Shown here one piece after another: positions 33,944 through 43,357 of a DNA stretch of 64,000 nt. The translations under genes and the position numbers were made by a program. The DNA is from Microvirga sp. VF16 (GTDB lineage: Bacteria > Pseudomonadota > Alphaproteobacteria > Rhizobiales > Beijerinckiaceae). The DNA lies in the NCBI RefSeq assembly GCF_016864375.1, contig NZ_CP069354.1:1922001-1986000 (forward strand), written 5' to 3'. The notes under the pieces are model-generated. The model saw only the letters and a program-made list of their open reading frames with translations. It ran no database searches and had not been told where the DNA came from. The stretch's first letter is position 1; every line of letters starts with the position of its first letter.

Positions 33944-34552
33944 ATGTTCTACGAAACCTCGACCAACGCCCACGGCCTTCCGCACGATCCGTTCAAGGCT
34001 ATCGTCACGCCCCGGCCTATCGGCTGGATCACCTCCATGAGTGCGAAAGGGGAAGTGAACCTCTCGCCCTATTCGTTCTTCAATGCCGTATCCGAGCGCC
34101 CGCCCATGGTGGCGTTCTCCTCGGCCGGAAAGAAGGATGCGCTTACTTTCATCGAGGAGACAGGTGAGTTCGTCTGCAATCTCGCGACATACGATTTGCG
34201 CGAGCAGATGAACCTGACTTCCGCTGTTCTGCCGCGGGGTGAGAGCGAGATGGAGCATGCAGGCTTGAAAGCCGCGCCCTCCCGACTCGTGAAGCCGCCG
34301 CGTGTGGCCGATGCTCTCGCGGCGCTCGAATGCAAATGGCTGCAGACCGTGCCGCTCAATCCCTTAGGGGGAGGCGATCCGTCCTACTATCTCGTGATCG
34401 GGCAGGTGGTCGGTATCCATATCGATGACCGCTACATCGTGAACGGCCTTGTCGACACGGCAGCCATGCGCCCCATCGCCCGCTCGGGATATCGCGACTA
34501 CTTCGTGGCGACGCCCGAGACCAAGTTCTCAATCACGCGTCCTGGCGGCTGA
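33944..34552 (+). CDS. Flavin reductase-like domain protein
   Basis: 202 residues of the FMN-binding split-barrel flavin reductase family (DIM6/NTAB type). Motifs: VTPRPIGWITSMSAKGEVNLS, PYSFFNAVSERPP and TGEFVCNLATYDLREQMNLT. Follows the nitroreductase gene by four bases, so the pair is an operon; both probably bind FMN. Substrate unknown. Confidence 0.88.
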   Translation: MFYETSTNAHGLPHDPFKAIVTPRPIGWITSMSAKGEVNLSPYSFFNAVSERPPMVAFSSAGKKDALTFIEETGEFVCNLATYDLREQMNLTSAVLPRGESEMEHAGLKAAPSRLVKPPRVADALAALECKWLQTVPLNPLGGGDPSYYLVIGQVVGIHIDDRYIVNGLVDTAAMRPIARSGYRDYFVATPETKFSITRPGG

Positions 34553-34603
34553 GACGCTTCGCTGACCGTCAGGACGACAAGCTTCTCGTCGCATCCATAA
34601 GAA

Positions 34604-34633
34604 AGCGGCCTGCGAGGATCCTCGCAGGCCGCT
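34604..34633. terminator. Perfect 30-bp palindrome between convergent genes
   Basis: AGCGGCCTGCGAGGA / TCCTCGCAGGCCGCT, a 15-bp stem with no loop and no T-run. Placed between the convergent flavin reductase and large RTX genes, it probably ends both transcripts. Confidence 0.65.
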
Positions 34634-34670
34634 ACCGCTCATTGGATCTCAATAAACCATTGAGACCATC

Positions 34671-37466
34671 TTAGATGACGAAGAAGTCCTTGTAGGTCAT
34701 CTTCAGGTTCTTCGAGAGCTGAGCGAACTCAACCGCCTTGCTCTTGCCCGAACCGTCGGCATCGTAGGACAGCACGCCAGTCTTGTTGTTGTAGATCAAG
34801 TAGTCGTTCTTGTCCTTGGCCTTGTCGCCGATGGTGAAGAACGACTTGCTGAGCTGCTTCGGCTTGGCCTCCGTGCCCGATCCCAACTTCTTGAAGATGG
34901 CGTTGTCGAGATAGAGACTGTCATCTTTGACCGAGAAGTCCTTGATCGCGTCGAAGTTGACCTTGCGGTCGGTGCTCGACGTACCAAGCTTCGAGTCAAA
35001 GACGAACGTGTCCTTGCCCTTGCCGCCGGTCAGCGTGTCGTTGCCGAGGCCGCCCGAAAGCTTGTCGTTGCCGAGGCCGCCATTGAACACGTCCTTGCCG
35101 GTGCCGCCGGCGAGAACATCCGTGCCAGTCGTACCGGTGATTTTCTCGCCGGCGACGTCCGTAAGGTCGATGGTGAGAGTCTCTTCATAGGTCTTGTTAT
35201 CCGAGTCCGTTACCTGAACCCGGACCGTGTGGAAGGCCGCCTGCTCGTAATCGAGCCTGAGGCCATCGGCGACCACGAGCGACGTGACACCGTCCTTCGT
35301 CTCGAGCTTAAAGCGTCCGCCCGCATCGTCGAGCAGGGCGAATTTCATCGCACCGCCTTCCAGATCGGTAGCCGTGAGCTGACCCACCGGCGTTCCCGCG
35401 ATTGAGTTCTCCGAGACCTTGCTGTTCGACAGGGTGATATCGGCCGGCGCATCGTTCACCGCGTTGATCGTGACCGTGACCGTCTGATCGATCGAGTGCT
35501 CGCCGTCCGAGATCACGATGGTGAAGGTGTCGGTGCCGTTCACATCCTTGGCCGGCGTATAGGTGAACTTGCCGCCGGCGAAAGTGACCTTGCCCTTCTG
35601 GGGTTCTGCTCCGCTCTTGACCGAATAGGTGAGTGTATCGCCATTCGGATCGGTCGCGCCGATGTCCTGGACGATCACGGTGTCCTCGTCAGTCGTCACA
35701 TTCTGGGTAGCGCCGGCTACTGGCGAGTCGAGTTCGACATCGGCAGCCCTGAGGGCAGTGATGAGGGCGCCCACGCCGGAGAAGTGCTCTGCGTCCAGGA
35801 TGGTCTCGGCAAGCCCAGCCATATAGGTGGCATCGTCGAAATGCGACACGATCTCGGCCAGAACGAGCGTATAATCTTCGTGAGACAGTTCCTCCGCACG
35901 CTCCCGTGCGTCAGGGTCCGTAGAAGCCGACCACTTTTCGATCAGTTCCTGGCGATGATCATGGAGTTTGCCGATGTGTTCCTTCAGGACGGCAACCATG
36001 TTCTCCTCAGTGGCCGCATTGATCGCATTGAGAGCAGCGAACTTGGTATGCTCGACCTCAATCTGATACCGCACCTCAACGATGACGGTATCAAGCGAGG
36101 TGAAATCGCCAAATAGGGTCTTGATCTCAAGGACACCCAAGCCGATTGCCTGCTCGCGGCCCTGATTGTCTGGCAGATCATCGAGCTGACTGAGATGCGC
36201 TTCATCGAGGAGAACGGAGGCGTTGTCCTTGATGGCCGCCAGAGCCTCTTGCCACGAATCGGCCTCGTTGAACGCGGTCACCACTGCATCGATAGCTCCA
36301 TCGGCCTCGGCAAGCGCCGGGATGATCTTGCTGTCGCCGAAGAACTGACCGCCCTCCAGGGCGTTCCGTACTGACAGCATGCGCGCGCCGAGCTGCGCCA
36401 TGTAGGCATTGTCGTTGAGGTGAGTCACGATCTCTGCCAAGACCGTGGTGTAGGCCGATTGTTGAAGGACTCCGGCGAGTTCGATGGCATCCGGGTCTTC
36501 GCTGGCCAACAGATCAGCGATCAGATCCTGCCGGTGGGTATTGACGAGTTGGATGGTGGCCTTGATGGCTGCAGTCATTTCCGCCTCTGTCGCAGCGGCA
36601 TCGAGCGCGGTGATGAACTCGAACTTGGCGTGTTCTGTATCGATTTGATACTCGAGAGCTTCCTTGAGGTCCGCGATGGACTGGAAATTGCCGAACAGAG
36701 CCTTGGTCTGATTCAGACCCAAGCCGATGGCTTGCTCACGGCCCTGGCCATCGGGAAGGTCATCGAGCTTGTCGAGATGAACCTCATCGAGCAGGAGTAT
36801 CTCGTAAGCATTGATCGCGGCCAGCGCTTCCTGCCACGTATCCGCCTCGTTGAAAGCGGCCAGAATGTCCGCATTGACAGCCAGATCCGCCGCCTTGAGC
36901 GCGGGGATGAGAGTGCCGGTGCCGAAGATGGGATCGGCCTCCGGATCGTCACGAACGATCACCAACTTCGCCGCCAGGAGGTCGAGATAGGCTCCGCCGC
37001 CGGCGCGCGAGGCGATTTCCTTCAGAACGAGAGTGTATTCCTCGGCCTCGAGCGCCGCCACCCGCGCCTGCACGGCCTCAATCTCGCTGGCGGACCACTC
37101 CTCGATGAGATTCTGGCGGTGCTCGTTCAGGATTGGGACGAGGTTGAGAGCGTCCCTCATCTCACCGACCCCGTTCGCAGTCCTGACCCCCTCGATGACC
37201 TCGAACTTGGCGTATTCCACGTCGATCTGCTTCTGCACGGCCGACCTGATCTCGTCGACGGTGGTGAAGTCGCCAAACAGGGTCTTGATCTCGGTCACAC
37301 CGAGGCCGATGGCTTGTTCGCGACCAGCGTCATCCGGGAGCTGATTGAGCTTGGCGCGATGAGTATCCTCGAGCAGAAGCGATGCATATTCTTCATTCTT
37401 AATTGCCGCTAATGCCTGCTGCCACGTCGTGGCAGCATTGAACGCATCGATAAGCATCTGAGACAT
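34671..37466 (-). CDS. Large RTX protein with three ~195-residue repeats and cadherin-like domains
   Basis: 931 residues, probable type I secretion substrate. Three related segments (about 1-198, 199-392, 393-582), each with FNxAxxWQxALAAI and LPDxxGREQAIGLG, match no family known to me. Then a Cadherin/VCBS-type domain (590-670), a second cadherin-like domain (672-770), RTX nonapeptides (775-815: GGTGKDVFNG, GGLGNDKLSG) and a C-terminal domain (819-931) homologous to that of the protein at 7899-8918. GGGGGA ribosome site. No secretion genes adjacent; divergent from a LuxR-type regulator. Confidence 0.88.
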   Translation of the reverse strand: MSQMLIDAFNAATTWQQALAAIKNEEYASLLLEDTHRAKLNQLPDDAGREQAIGLGVTEIKTLFGDFTTVDEIRSAVQKQIDVEYAKFEVIEGVRTANGVGEMRDALNLVPILNEHRQNLIEEWSASEIEAVQARVAALEAEEYTLVLKEIASRAGGGAYLDLLAAKLVIVRDDPEADPIFGTGTLIPALKAADLAVNADILAAFNEADTWQEALAAINAYEILLLDEVHLDKLDDLPDGQGREQAIGLGLNQTKALFGNFQSIADLKEALEYQIDTEHAKFEFITALDAAATEAEMTAAIKATIQLVNTHRQDLIADLLASEDPDAIELAGVLQQSAYTTVLAEIVTHLNDNAYMAQLGARMLSVRNALEGGQFFGDSKIIPALAEADGAIDAVVTAFNEADSWQEALAAIKDNASVLLDEAHLSQLDDLPDNQGREQAIGLGVLEIKTLFGDFTSLDTVIVEVRYQIEVEHTKFAALNAINAATEENMVAVLKEHIGKLHDHRQELIEKWSASTDPDARERAEELSHEDYTLVLAEIVSHFDDATYMAGLAETILDAEHFSGVGALITALRAADVELDSPVAGATQNVTTDEDTVIVQDIGATDPNGDTLTYSVKSGAEPQKGKVTFAGGKFTYTPAKDVNGTDTFTIVISDGEHSIDQTVTVTINAVNDAPADITLSNSKVSENSIAGTPVGQLTATDLEGGAMKFALLDDAGGRFKLETKDGVTSLVVADGLRLDYEQAAFHTVRVQVTDSDNKTYEETLTIDLTDVAGEKITGTTGTDVLAGGTGKDVFNGGLGNDKLSGGLGNDTLTGGKGKDTFVFDSKLGTSSTDRKVNFDAIKDFSVKDDSLYLDNAIFKKLGSGTEAKPKQLSKSFFTIGDKAKDKNDYLIYNNKTGVLSYDADGSGKSKAVEFAQLSKNLKMTYKDFFVI

Positions 37467-37619
37467 AGATATCCCCCAACGCCCACCTTCGCGGCGGGCC
37501 TGTTTTGAGCCGCTCCGGCCGTTAGAGAGGTCGGAATGGCTCGGTGAGTTTTCATTTGCCCTGCCGCTTCCAACCACGCGGGGAGAGGGCGATTTGTGGT
37601 GTTATATCGGATAAAACCA

Positions 37620-37634
37620 TACAGCCTCGGGCTG
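37620..37634. promoter_or_regulatory. Inverted repeat in the RTX/LuxR intergenic region (site 1)
   Basis: ACAGCC-TCG-GGCTGT between the large RTX gene and the divergent LuxR gene. Could be a protein-binding site or a hairpin. Confidence 0.35.
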
Positions 37635-37636
37635 TA

Positions 37637-37656
37637 CACTACCCATTTAGGTAGTT
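37637..37656. promoter_or_regulatory. Inverted repeat in the RTX/LuxR intergenic region (site 2)
   Basis: ACTACC-CATTTA-GGTAGT, a perfect 18-bp dyad about the size of a LuxR-type operator, about 100 bases upstream of the LuxR gene. Confidence 0.4.
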
Positions 37657-37748
37657 TATAACGTTTAAGTTCCTATTGGTTAGGTCGCTTTCCAATGGTT
37701 GCCTTTCGGCAACAGTGGCGATCCTCGAAGTCCCGAGCGTAAGAAGAG

Positions 37749-38837
37749 ATGCCTGCGACCGATGCGTTTTATGAGGCCGCGATTGTTCCGGAGTTGTGGG
37801 GACGGGCGCTCGATCTGGCGAGTGCCGCCTGGGGCGCGGATGGAGGCATTCTCTTGTCCTATGCGAATTCCCTGGGAGGCCTGATCCATTCCGATGCCCT
37901 TGAGGAATTCTGCACCCGGTTCTTTGACGAGGACTGGGAGGCGCGCGATGTGCGTACCCAGCGCGGCATCCCACTGGCCCGTAAAGGGAAAGAGATCGTC
38001 ACCGATGCCGATCTGGTCACGGCAGACGAGCTGAGAAAGCTGCCCCTTTATTCCGAGTTTCTCCCTTCAGTCGGCTTTGGCTGGTTTGCTGGGACGATCC
38101 TGATGGAGTCAGGAGGCGCGAATATTGCCCTTTCCCTTCATCGTCGGGCGAAGCGGGAGCCCTTTTCGAAAGACGATCTCTCCCTGTTGCGGCACGACCT
38201 GCCTCATGTGCGCAGGGCAGCGCGTCTGGCCTCGAAAGCACGCCTGTCATACGCGGAAGGGCTCGTCGATGGCCTCGAGCGCTTCACCTGTGGGGCCATC
38301 CTGATCGACTGGCTAGGGCGCGTTATTCGCCTCAACGGACGAGCCGAGGCATATCTTGGCGAGCACCTGCAAATCGTCTCGTCGCGCCTGCGCTCACCGG
38401 AGCGCGAGGCGAATAAGGCGCTGCAGGACCTGATCACCGCCTGCACCCGTTCCATGATCGGCGAGCAGGATGACGGGCCGAACTCCGCACTCCTCCATAG
38501 GGCCAACGGTCTGCCGTTCCTCCTGCATTCCTATCCGGTCGCCCGGGCGGCGTGCGATATCTTTCAAGGGGCACGAGCCATCCTGCTGATCACCGATCCG
38601 ACAGAGGATCGGACCCTGGCACTGACGACCGTGCGGGAAATCTTTCAACTGACGCCCGCCGAGTTGCGGGTGGCTTCGGCGCTTCTCAAGGGGTTGGATA
38701 CGCAGCAGATCGCAAACGAAAATGAGGTCGGGACTCAGACCGTCCGGTATCACCTTAAATCGATCTTCGCGAAGACAGGCACGAACCATCAGGCCCAGCT
38801 CGTAAGCCTGCTATCCCGTTTCTCCGAACGAAGCTGA
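37749..38837 (+). CDS. LuxR-type transcriptional regulator
   Basis: 362 residues. C-terminal GerE/LuxR helix-turn-helix at about 299-355 (LTPAELRVASALLKGLDTQQ, IANENEVGTQTVRYHLKSIF). The first ~290 residues form a PAS/GAF-like sensory region (e.g. LPLYSEFLPSVGFGWFAGTI, GAILIDWLGRVIRLN); they do not match the acyl-homoserine-lactone-binding domain. Divergent from the large RTX gene with two dyads between them, which suggests that it controls this gene. Confidence 0.85.
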   Translation: MPATDAFYEAAIVPELWGRALDLASAAWGADGGILLSYANSLGGLIHSDALEEFCTRFFDEDWEARDVRTQRGIPLARKGKEIVTDADLVTADELRKLPLYSEFLPSVGFGWFAGTILMESGGANIALSLHRRAKREPFSKDDLSLLRHDLPHVRRAARLASKARLSYAEGLVDGLERFTCGAILIDWLGRVIRLNGRAEAYLGEHLQIVSSRLRSPEREANKALQDLITACTRSMIGEQDDGPNSALLHRANGLPFLLHSYPVARAACDIFQGARAILLITDPTEDRTLALTTVREIFQLTPAELRVASALLKGLDTQQIANENEVGTQTVRYHLKSIFAKTGTNHQAQLVSLLSRFSERS

Positions 38838-38840
38838 CCT

Positions 38841-39716
38841 TTACGGGAACCGGCCGGCTCGCCTCAGGAGCCGCTCGGCGCGGAGCAGATGCGGGCGATC
38901 GAGCATCTCGCCGTTGACGCCGACGACGCCTGCGCCCGGATTGGCCTTGAACGCCTCAATCACGGCCTGTGCCCCCTCGACAGCTTCAGGGGACAGAGTG
39001 AAGGCCCCGTTGATCACCGGGACCTGAGCCGGATGGATCGCCATCTTGGCGACGAAGCCATCGCGCCGCGCTGTCCGGCATTCGGTTTCGAGACCGGCCA
39101 TGTCGCGGAAATTGGTGAAGACGGAATCGACCGCGTCGACCCCGGCAGCTGCAGCGCCCAGGAGGGTAAGGGAACGGGCGAGCCTATAGGGATCCGTATA
39201 GGCCCCATCCTCGCTGCGATTGGCCTCGGCCCCGAGATCGGCGGACAGATCCTCGCCACCCCAGGTAAGGCCCATCAGACGGTGGCTTGCGCCGGGGAAG
39301 GTGCCGAGCGCGAACACGCCGGCGGCGTTCTCCGTAGCAATGGCGAGGATGCGGGTCGCACCGTCCTCCAGGCCGAATTCGGCTTCGCGCACCGCCAGCT
39401 TGGCGCCGAGATGCGCCACGTCGGCACCGCCGACCGTCTTGGGCAGCACGATGCCGTCGGGAGCGGATTGCATCACGCCGTCGAGATCCGCATCGATGAG
39501 GCCTGTCGTCAGCCCGTTGACACGCACGAACAGGCGAGGGCGTTCAGCTTCCTTGCTGTGCTCGGCGAGAAAGGCGGCGGTGGTGCGTCGGGCTTCCTCC
39601 TTGGCATCGAGGGAAACCGAATCCTCCAGATCGATGAGGAGCACGTCGGCTCCTGAATTCATGCCTTTCTCGAGCTTCTTTGGGCTGTCGCCCGGGACGA
39701 ATAGGAGCGAACGCAT
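38841..39716 (-). CDS. HpcH/HpaI aldolase/citrate lyase-type CoA ester lyase
   Basis: 291-residue TIM-barrel lyase of the CitE/malyl-CoA lyase family. MRSLLFVPGDSP at the N-terminus, metal/CoA segment LIDLEDSV (27-34), RVNGLTTG (65-72) and ATENAAGVFAL with the metal-binding Glu. Members split CoA esters such as malyl-CoA or citramalyl-CoA. The start overlaps the upstream MaoC stop as TGATG and has GAGGAG upstream, so the two are co-translated and probably act in one pathway. Confidence 0.9.
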   Translation of the reverse strand: MRSLLFVPGDSPKKLEKGMNSGADVLLIDLEDSVSLDAKEEARRTTAAFLAEHSKEAERPRLFVRVNGLTTGLIDADLDGVMQSAPDGIVLPKTVGGADVAHLGAKLAVREAEFGLEDGATRILAIATENAAGVFALGTFPGASHRLMGLTWGGEDLSADLGAEANRSEDGAYTDPYRLARSLTLLGAAAAGVDAVDSVFTNFRDMAGLETECRTARRDGFVAKMAIHPAQVPVINGAFTLSPEAVEGAQAVIEAFKANPGAGVVGVNGEMLDRPHLLRAERLLRRAGRFP

Positions 39717-40195
39717 CAGGCGCTCCTCTTGCGCATGAAGGCCTGTCGGCGGCATTCGGCCACGAGCGTGCCGTCCTGCTTGTAGGCGCGATGGATGAAG
39801 TCGACGATACCAGCATCGGGACGCGACTTCGACTCGCGCTTGGCAACGATCTCCGTCGTTGCGTTGACTGTATCGCCTTCGAACAGGGGCGCTGGAAACT
39901 TTACATCTGTCATGCCGAGATTAGCGATGGTCGTGCCCACCGTCGTATCGTTGACCGAGATGCCGATCATCAGGCCGAGTGTGAACAGGGAATTCATGAG
40001 CGGCTTGCCCCATTCCGTCTCGGTGGCGCAAAAATGCGCGTCGATATGGAGCGGCTGCGGGTTCAACGTCATGTTGGAAAACAGCATGTTGTCCATCTGC
40101 GTCACCGTCCGCGTGAGACGGTGCTTGATGGTAGTGCCGACAACGAAATCCTCGAAATAGAGGCCGCCTCTCGGGTGCCTGTTGTCATCGTTCAT
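39716..40195 (-). CDS. MaoC-type hot-dog dehydratase
   Basis: 159 residues with a single hot-dog fold: FEDFVVGTTIKHRLTRTVTQ, then the catalytic region NPQPLHIDAHF (Asp/His pair) and GDTVNATTEIVAKRESKS. Hydrates or dehydrates a CoA thioester. The chosen ATG has GAGG eight bases upstream. Coupled to the CoA lyase, which suggests consecutive steps on a branched C4-C5 acyl-CoA, as in mesaconyl/methylmalyl-CoA chemistry; the substrate is an inference. Confidence 0.88.
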   Translation of the reverse strand: MNDDNRHPRGGLYFEDFVVGTTIKHRLTRTVTQMDNMLFSNMTLNPQPLHIDAHFCATETEWGKPLMNSLFTLGLMIGISVNDTTVGTTIANLGMTDVKFPAPLFEGDTVNATTEIVAKRESKSRPDAGIVDFIHRAYKQDGTLVAECRRQAFMRKRSA

Positions 40196-40248
40196 GACGT
40201 TTACCTCATCGTTTTGACCGGCATGTTGGAGCCCATGCCTTTGCTGCA

Positions 40249-41022
40249 TCAATAGCCGAATTGCTCGCGTAAGATTCGCTCGTCCAGGCTGTGGCCGGGA
40301 TCATGCAGCATCACGAGGTCGACGCTGCGATCCATGGAGACATGCACGTGGGAGACGTTGCGAAATTCCGTGTGGTCGGCCACCGCGCTCACCGGGCGGT
40401 TATCGGCTTCCAGAACCTCGATCTGGATCTTGGCGTAATCAGGCAGAAGCGCACCGCGCCAGCGGCGTGGACGGAAAGCGGAGATCGGAGTCAGGGCGAG
40501 AAGTGGCGCGTTGAGCGGCAGGATCGTCCCACCGACCGAGAGATTATAGGCGGTCGAACCGGCCGGCGTCGAAACCAGGATGCCGTCGGCGATGAGCTCC
40601 GAAATTCGCACGTGGGAATCGACGCTGATGCGCAGCTTTCCGGCCTGGTAGGTCTGCCGCAGCATGGAGACTTCGTTGATGGCCCGCGCCGTGTGAGCAA
40701 CGCCATGCACGTCCCAGGCCACCATCAGCAGCGGGTGTACGACGCTGCGCTCGGCCTCTTCCAGACGCTCGAACAGATCGTCTTCCCGATAGTCGTTCAT
40801 CAGGAAGCCGACCGTACCTTTGTTCATGCCGTAGATTGGCTTGGACGTGCCCATGAACCTGTGGAGGCTCTGCAGCATCAGGCCATCGCCGCCGAGTGCC
40901 ACGATGGCATCGGCATCCTGGGGGACGACGTTGGGATAGCGATCCTGCAGGGTCTTCAACGCGCTTTGGGCGTCAGGCGCAGCGCTGGCGACGAATGCGA
41001 TATTGTTGAAACGGCGGGCCAT
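40249..41022 (-). CDS. nadK: NAD kinase
   Basis: Phosphorylates NAD to NADP. 257 residues. GGDG at 44-47, NE in [10 protein letters not shown], and [14 protein letters not shown] complete the diagnostic NAD kinase motifs. Slightly shorter than the E. coli enzyme, as usual in alphaproteobacteria. Divergent from cutA with 49 bases between starts. Confidence 0.96.
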   Translation of the reverse strand: MARRFNNIAFVASAAPDAQSALKTLQDRYPNVVPQDADAIVALGGDGLMLQSLHRFMGTSKPIYGMNKGTVGFLMNDYREDDLFERLEEAERSVVHPLLMVAWDVHGVAHTARAINEVSMLRQTYQAGKLRISVDSHVRISELIADGILVSTPAGSTAYNLSVGGTILPLNAPLLALTPISAFRPRRWRGALLPDYAKIQIEVLEADNRPVSAVADHTEFRNVSHVHVSMDRSVDLVMLHDPGHSLDERILREQFGY

Positions 41023-41071
41023 GCCCAGTTACCCTCGTTGCGTCCCATCGGATGCGGAGGAAAGGCATAGC

Positions 41072-41401
41072 ATGGATCGCCCACTTCTCGTCTATACGAC
41101 CTTTCCCGATATGGATATCGCCCTGTCGATCGGGGAAGGGCTCGTTCGGGACCGGATGATCGCCTGTATCAATGTGCTGCCCGGCATGCGGTCCGTCTAT
41201 GCCTGGAAGGGCAGTATCGAGCAGGGACAGGAGGCGGTTGCCATCCTGAAGACCCGTAAGGGCCTTCAGGATCAGGTGCATCGGGCGCTGAAAGAGCGAC
41301 ACCCTTATGAAACGCCGGTCATCCTCTTCATCGAGCCGACCGGGGCCGATGAAGCCACCCTGGAGTGGCTCATCGGGGAAACGGCTGGAGATGGGCTCTA
41401 A
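41072..41401 (+). CDS. cutA: Divalent-cation tolerance protein CutA
   Basis: 109 residues, trimeric ferredoxin-like fold. LLVYTTFPDMDIALSIGEGL, CINVLPGMRSVYAWKG and ERHPYETPVILF match the CutA family. GGAGGAAAGG ribosome site before the ATG. Its stop overlaps the convergent MBL gene by four bases. Confidence 0.94.
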   Translation: MDRPLLVYTTFPDMDIALSIGEGLVRDRMIACINVLPGMRSVYAWKGSIEQGQEAVAILKTRKGLQDQVHRALKERHPYETPVILFIEPTGADEATLEWLIGETAGDGL

Positions 41402-42378
41402 ACGGCCGAGCTCCACTGCACCGGCACGAAGCGGAATCCGTTGCCGTCCTTCGCGATATGCCCCGTAGCCGGGAAGGGAGCGTGATAGAACGCGACCTGT
41501 GCTCGCTCGGAAGCGGCCATGTCGAGCATCCTGCGGCGGGTGGCCCTGGCCTGGTCCGCATCCATGTCGAACACTGCCGACCAGTCCGGATTGCGGACGA
41601 ACAGGGCAGGATGGTTTGCCGTGTCCGACAGGATCAGCAGGCGGCCCGAGCCGGAGGACAGCATGAAGGCAGTGTGGCCGGGCGAGTGTCCATAGGCTGC
41701 AATAGAGGTCAGGCCGGGCACGACCTCCTTGTCCGCCTCGAAGCGCTTCACATCGTTGGCGATGGGGCCGAAGACACGGCGCGCGCCCTGGAATCCGCCC
41801 CTCGCGCCTTCGGGCGCTTGGTTCATGCGGGCGTCGTCCATCCAGAAGGCCCACTCGGCCGCCGGGACCATCACTTCGGCGGTCGGGAAGACGGCCGTGC
41901 CGTCCTTGCGGCGAAGACCGTTGATGTGGTCGCCATGGAAATGGCTGATGACGACAGTGTTCACCTGGGCCGGATCGAACCCCGCGGCACGGAAGTTCTC
42001 CATCCAGCGGCCCGTGGTGGGGGCGCCCATATCTCCATTGCCGGTGTCGATGACGGTCAGCCGGTTGCCATCCTTGATAACGAGGCCGTTGAAGGTGTTC
42101 TGAATCGTGGTTTGAGGCAGGAACGCTTCATTGGCGGCCTGCTGGACGGCCGACAGTTCCGCATTGCGGATGAAGCCCTCGAGAGGGCGCGGTGCAGAGC
42201 CGTCATTGATGGCCGTCACCTCGATATTGCCGACCTTGTAGCGATAGAAGCCGGGAGCCTGGCGGCTGCCAGCCGCAGGGGCCGGGGTCGAAGCGGCAGT
42301 TTGGGCTAAGGCAGGACCTCCGATGGGAGCAGCGGCAAGAGCGGTGCTGGCAAGAACGGTGCGGCGTGTGATCGACAT
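41398..42378 (-). CDS. Secreted MBL-fold metallohydrolase
   Basis: 326 residues. N-terminal twin-arginine-like signal (SITRRTVLASTALAAA, cleavage near GPALA) followed by a metallo-beta-lactamase fold with HFHGDH at 146-151 and later GHSPGHTAF and ILSDTANHPA providing the other zinc ligands. Likely periplasmic, folded before export. Substrate unknown: relatives include lactonases and quorum-quenching enzymes. Confidence 0.88.
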   Translation of the reverse strand: MSITRRTVLASTALAAAPIGGPALAQTAASTPAPAAGSRQAPGFYRYKVGNIEVTAINDGSAPRPLEGFIRNAELSAVQQAANEAFLPQTTIQNTFNGLVIKDGNRLTVIDTGNGDMGAPTTGRWMENFRAAGFDPAQVNTVVISHFHGDHINGLRRKDGTAVFPTAEVMVPAAEWAFWMDDARMNQAPEGARGGFQGARRVFGPIANDVKRFEADKEVVPGLTSIAAYGHSPGHTAFMLSSGSGRLLILSDTANHPALFVRNPDWSAVFDMDADQARATRRRMLDMAASERAQVAFYHAPFPATGHIAKDGNGFRFVPVQWSSAV

Positions 42379-42450
42379 GGGCGTCTCCAGTCATGGGAGC
42401 GGAAGCCTAGAACGGCTACGCTTGGAGACAAGGGACTGATTTCTCACAAA

Positions 42451-43251
42451 TCAGAGAGCGGTATTCGCAAGGTGGTGCAAGGCAATCCCGCTCGTGGTCG
42501 CCACATTCAGCGAGTCGAAACCGCCACTCATGGGAATGGATACGGTACGTGTGCGAGCCATCAGTTCCATTGGTAGCCCCGGCCCTTCTGCTCCGAGGAG
42601 GAGCGCGGTTCGCCGCGAGGATCGAACCTGCGAGAGGATTTCTCGGCCGGATGGCGACAGAGCGATCACGTCGAAGGATGCTGCCTGCAGGGCGTGCACC
42701 ATGACGCCCGCCGAGGGGACACGTGTAAAGGGCACCACCAATGCCCCTCCGACAGAAACACGGATGGCCTTGCGGTAGAGCGGATCGCAAGTCTCTTGGT
42801 CGATCAGAACCGCTCCGGCACCGAAGGCCGCGGCATTACGGAAGATCCCACCGACATTGTCATGGTTTGCCAAGCCGACTAGACCGACCACGAGCGCCTT
42901 TTCCGGCATCTGCGCGAGCAATTCCTCAATCGGTGGTAAGGAAGGCCGGTGAGCAACGGCCAGGATGCCTCTGTGGATCGGAAAGCCGACGATGGCATCC
43001 ATCACCGTCCGGTTCGCCGTGTAAACCGGAATCTCAGGAGCAAGCACGTTCAATGCATCGCTCAGGCCTTCCAGCCGGTTTTCTGCCAACAGGAGCGATT
43101 CGATCTTGAAGCGTGACTGCTTCAGGAGAACCCTTAAGACCACTTCCCCTTCCGCAACGAAACGGTGCTGCCGCCCAACGAGATCGCGCTCCCGCACGGA
43201 GCGGTACGCCTCGATCCGCGGGTCGTCAGGTTCTGAAATGGGGATTGGCAT
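42451..43251 (-). CDS. SpoU/TrmH-family RNA methyltransferase
   Basis: 266 residues. N-terminal substrate-binding domain (RFVAEGEVVLRVLLK), then the SPOUT trefoil-knot domain with VGLANHDNVGGIFRNAAAF, LLLGAEGPGLP and SLNVATTSGIAL, the three SpoU motifs. 2'-O-methylates rRNA or tRNA; the exact target is unknown. A second SPOUT enzyme, RlmB, lies at 46662-47486. Confidence 0.9.
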   Translation of the reverse strand: MPIPISEPDDPRIEAYRSVRERDLVGRQHRFVAEGEVVLRVLLKQSRFKIESLLLAENRLEGLSDALNVLAPEIPVYTANRTVMDAIVGFPIHRGILAVAHRPSLPPIEELLAQMPEKALVVGLVGLANHDNVGGIFRNAAAFGAGAVLIDQETCDPLYRKAIRVSVGGALVVPFTRVPSAGVMVHALQAASFDVIALSPSGREILSQVRSSRRTALLLGAEGPGLPMELMARTRTVSIPMSGGFDSLNVATTSGIALHHLANTAL

Positions 43252-43357
43252 GGGGCTTGGCGCACTCCGGGCAAGCTGATGTATCCCGTCTGTCTAATGC
43301 CGGATCGTGACTTTGCCTATGTGACCCTGCTCGCGGAACGACGACATTCCGATCCGG

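Noticed and set aside
34960..35150. Short regular DNA repeats that look array-like
   Set aside because: They encode the RTX nonapeptides; spacing is too short and coding, so not a CRISPR array.
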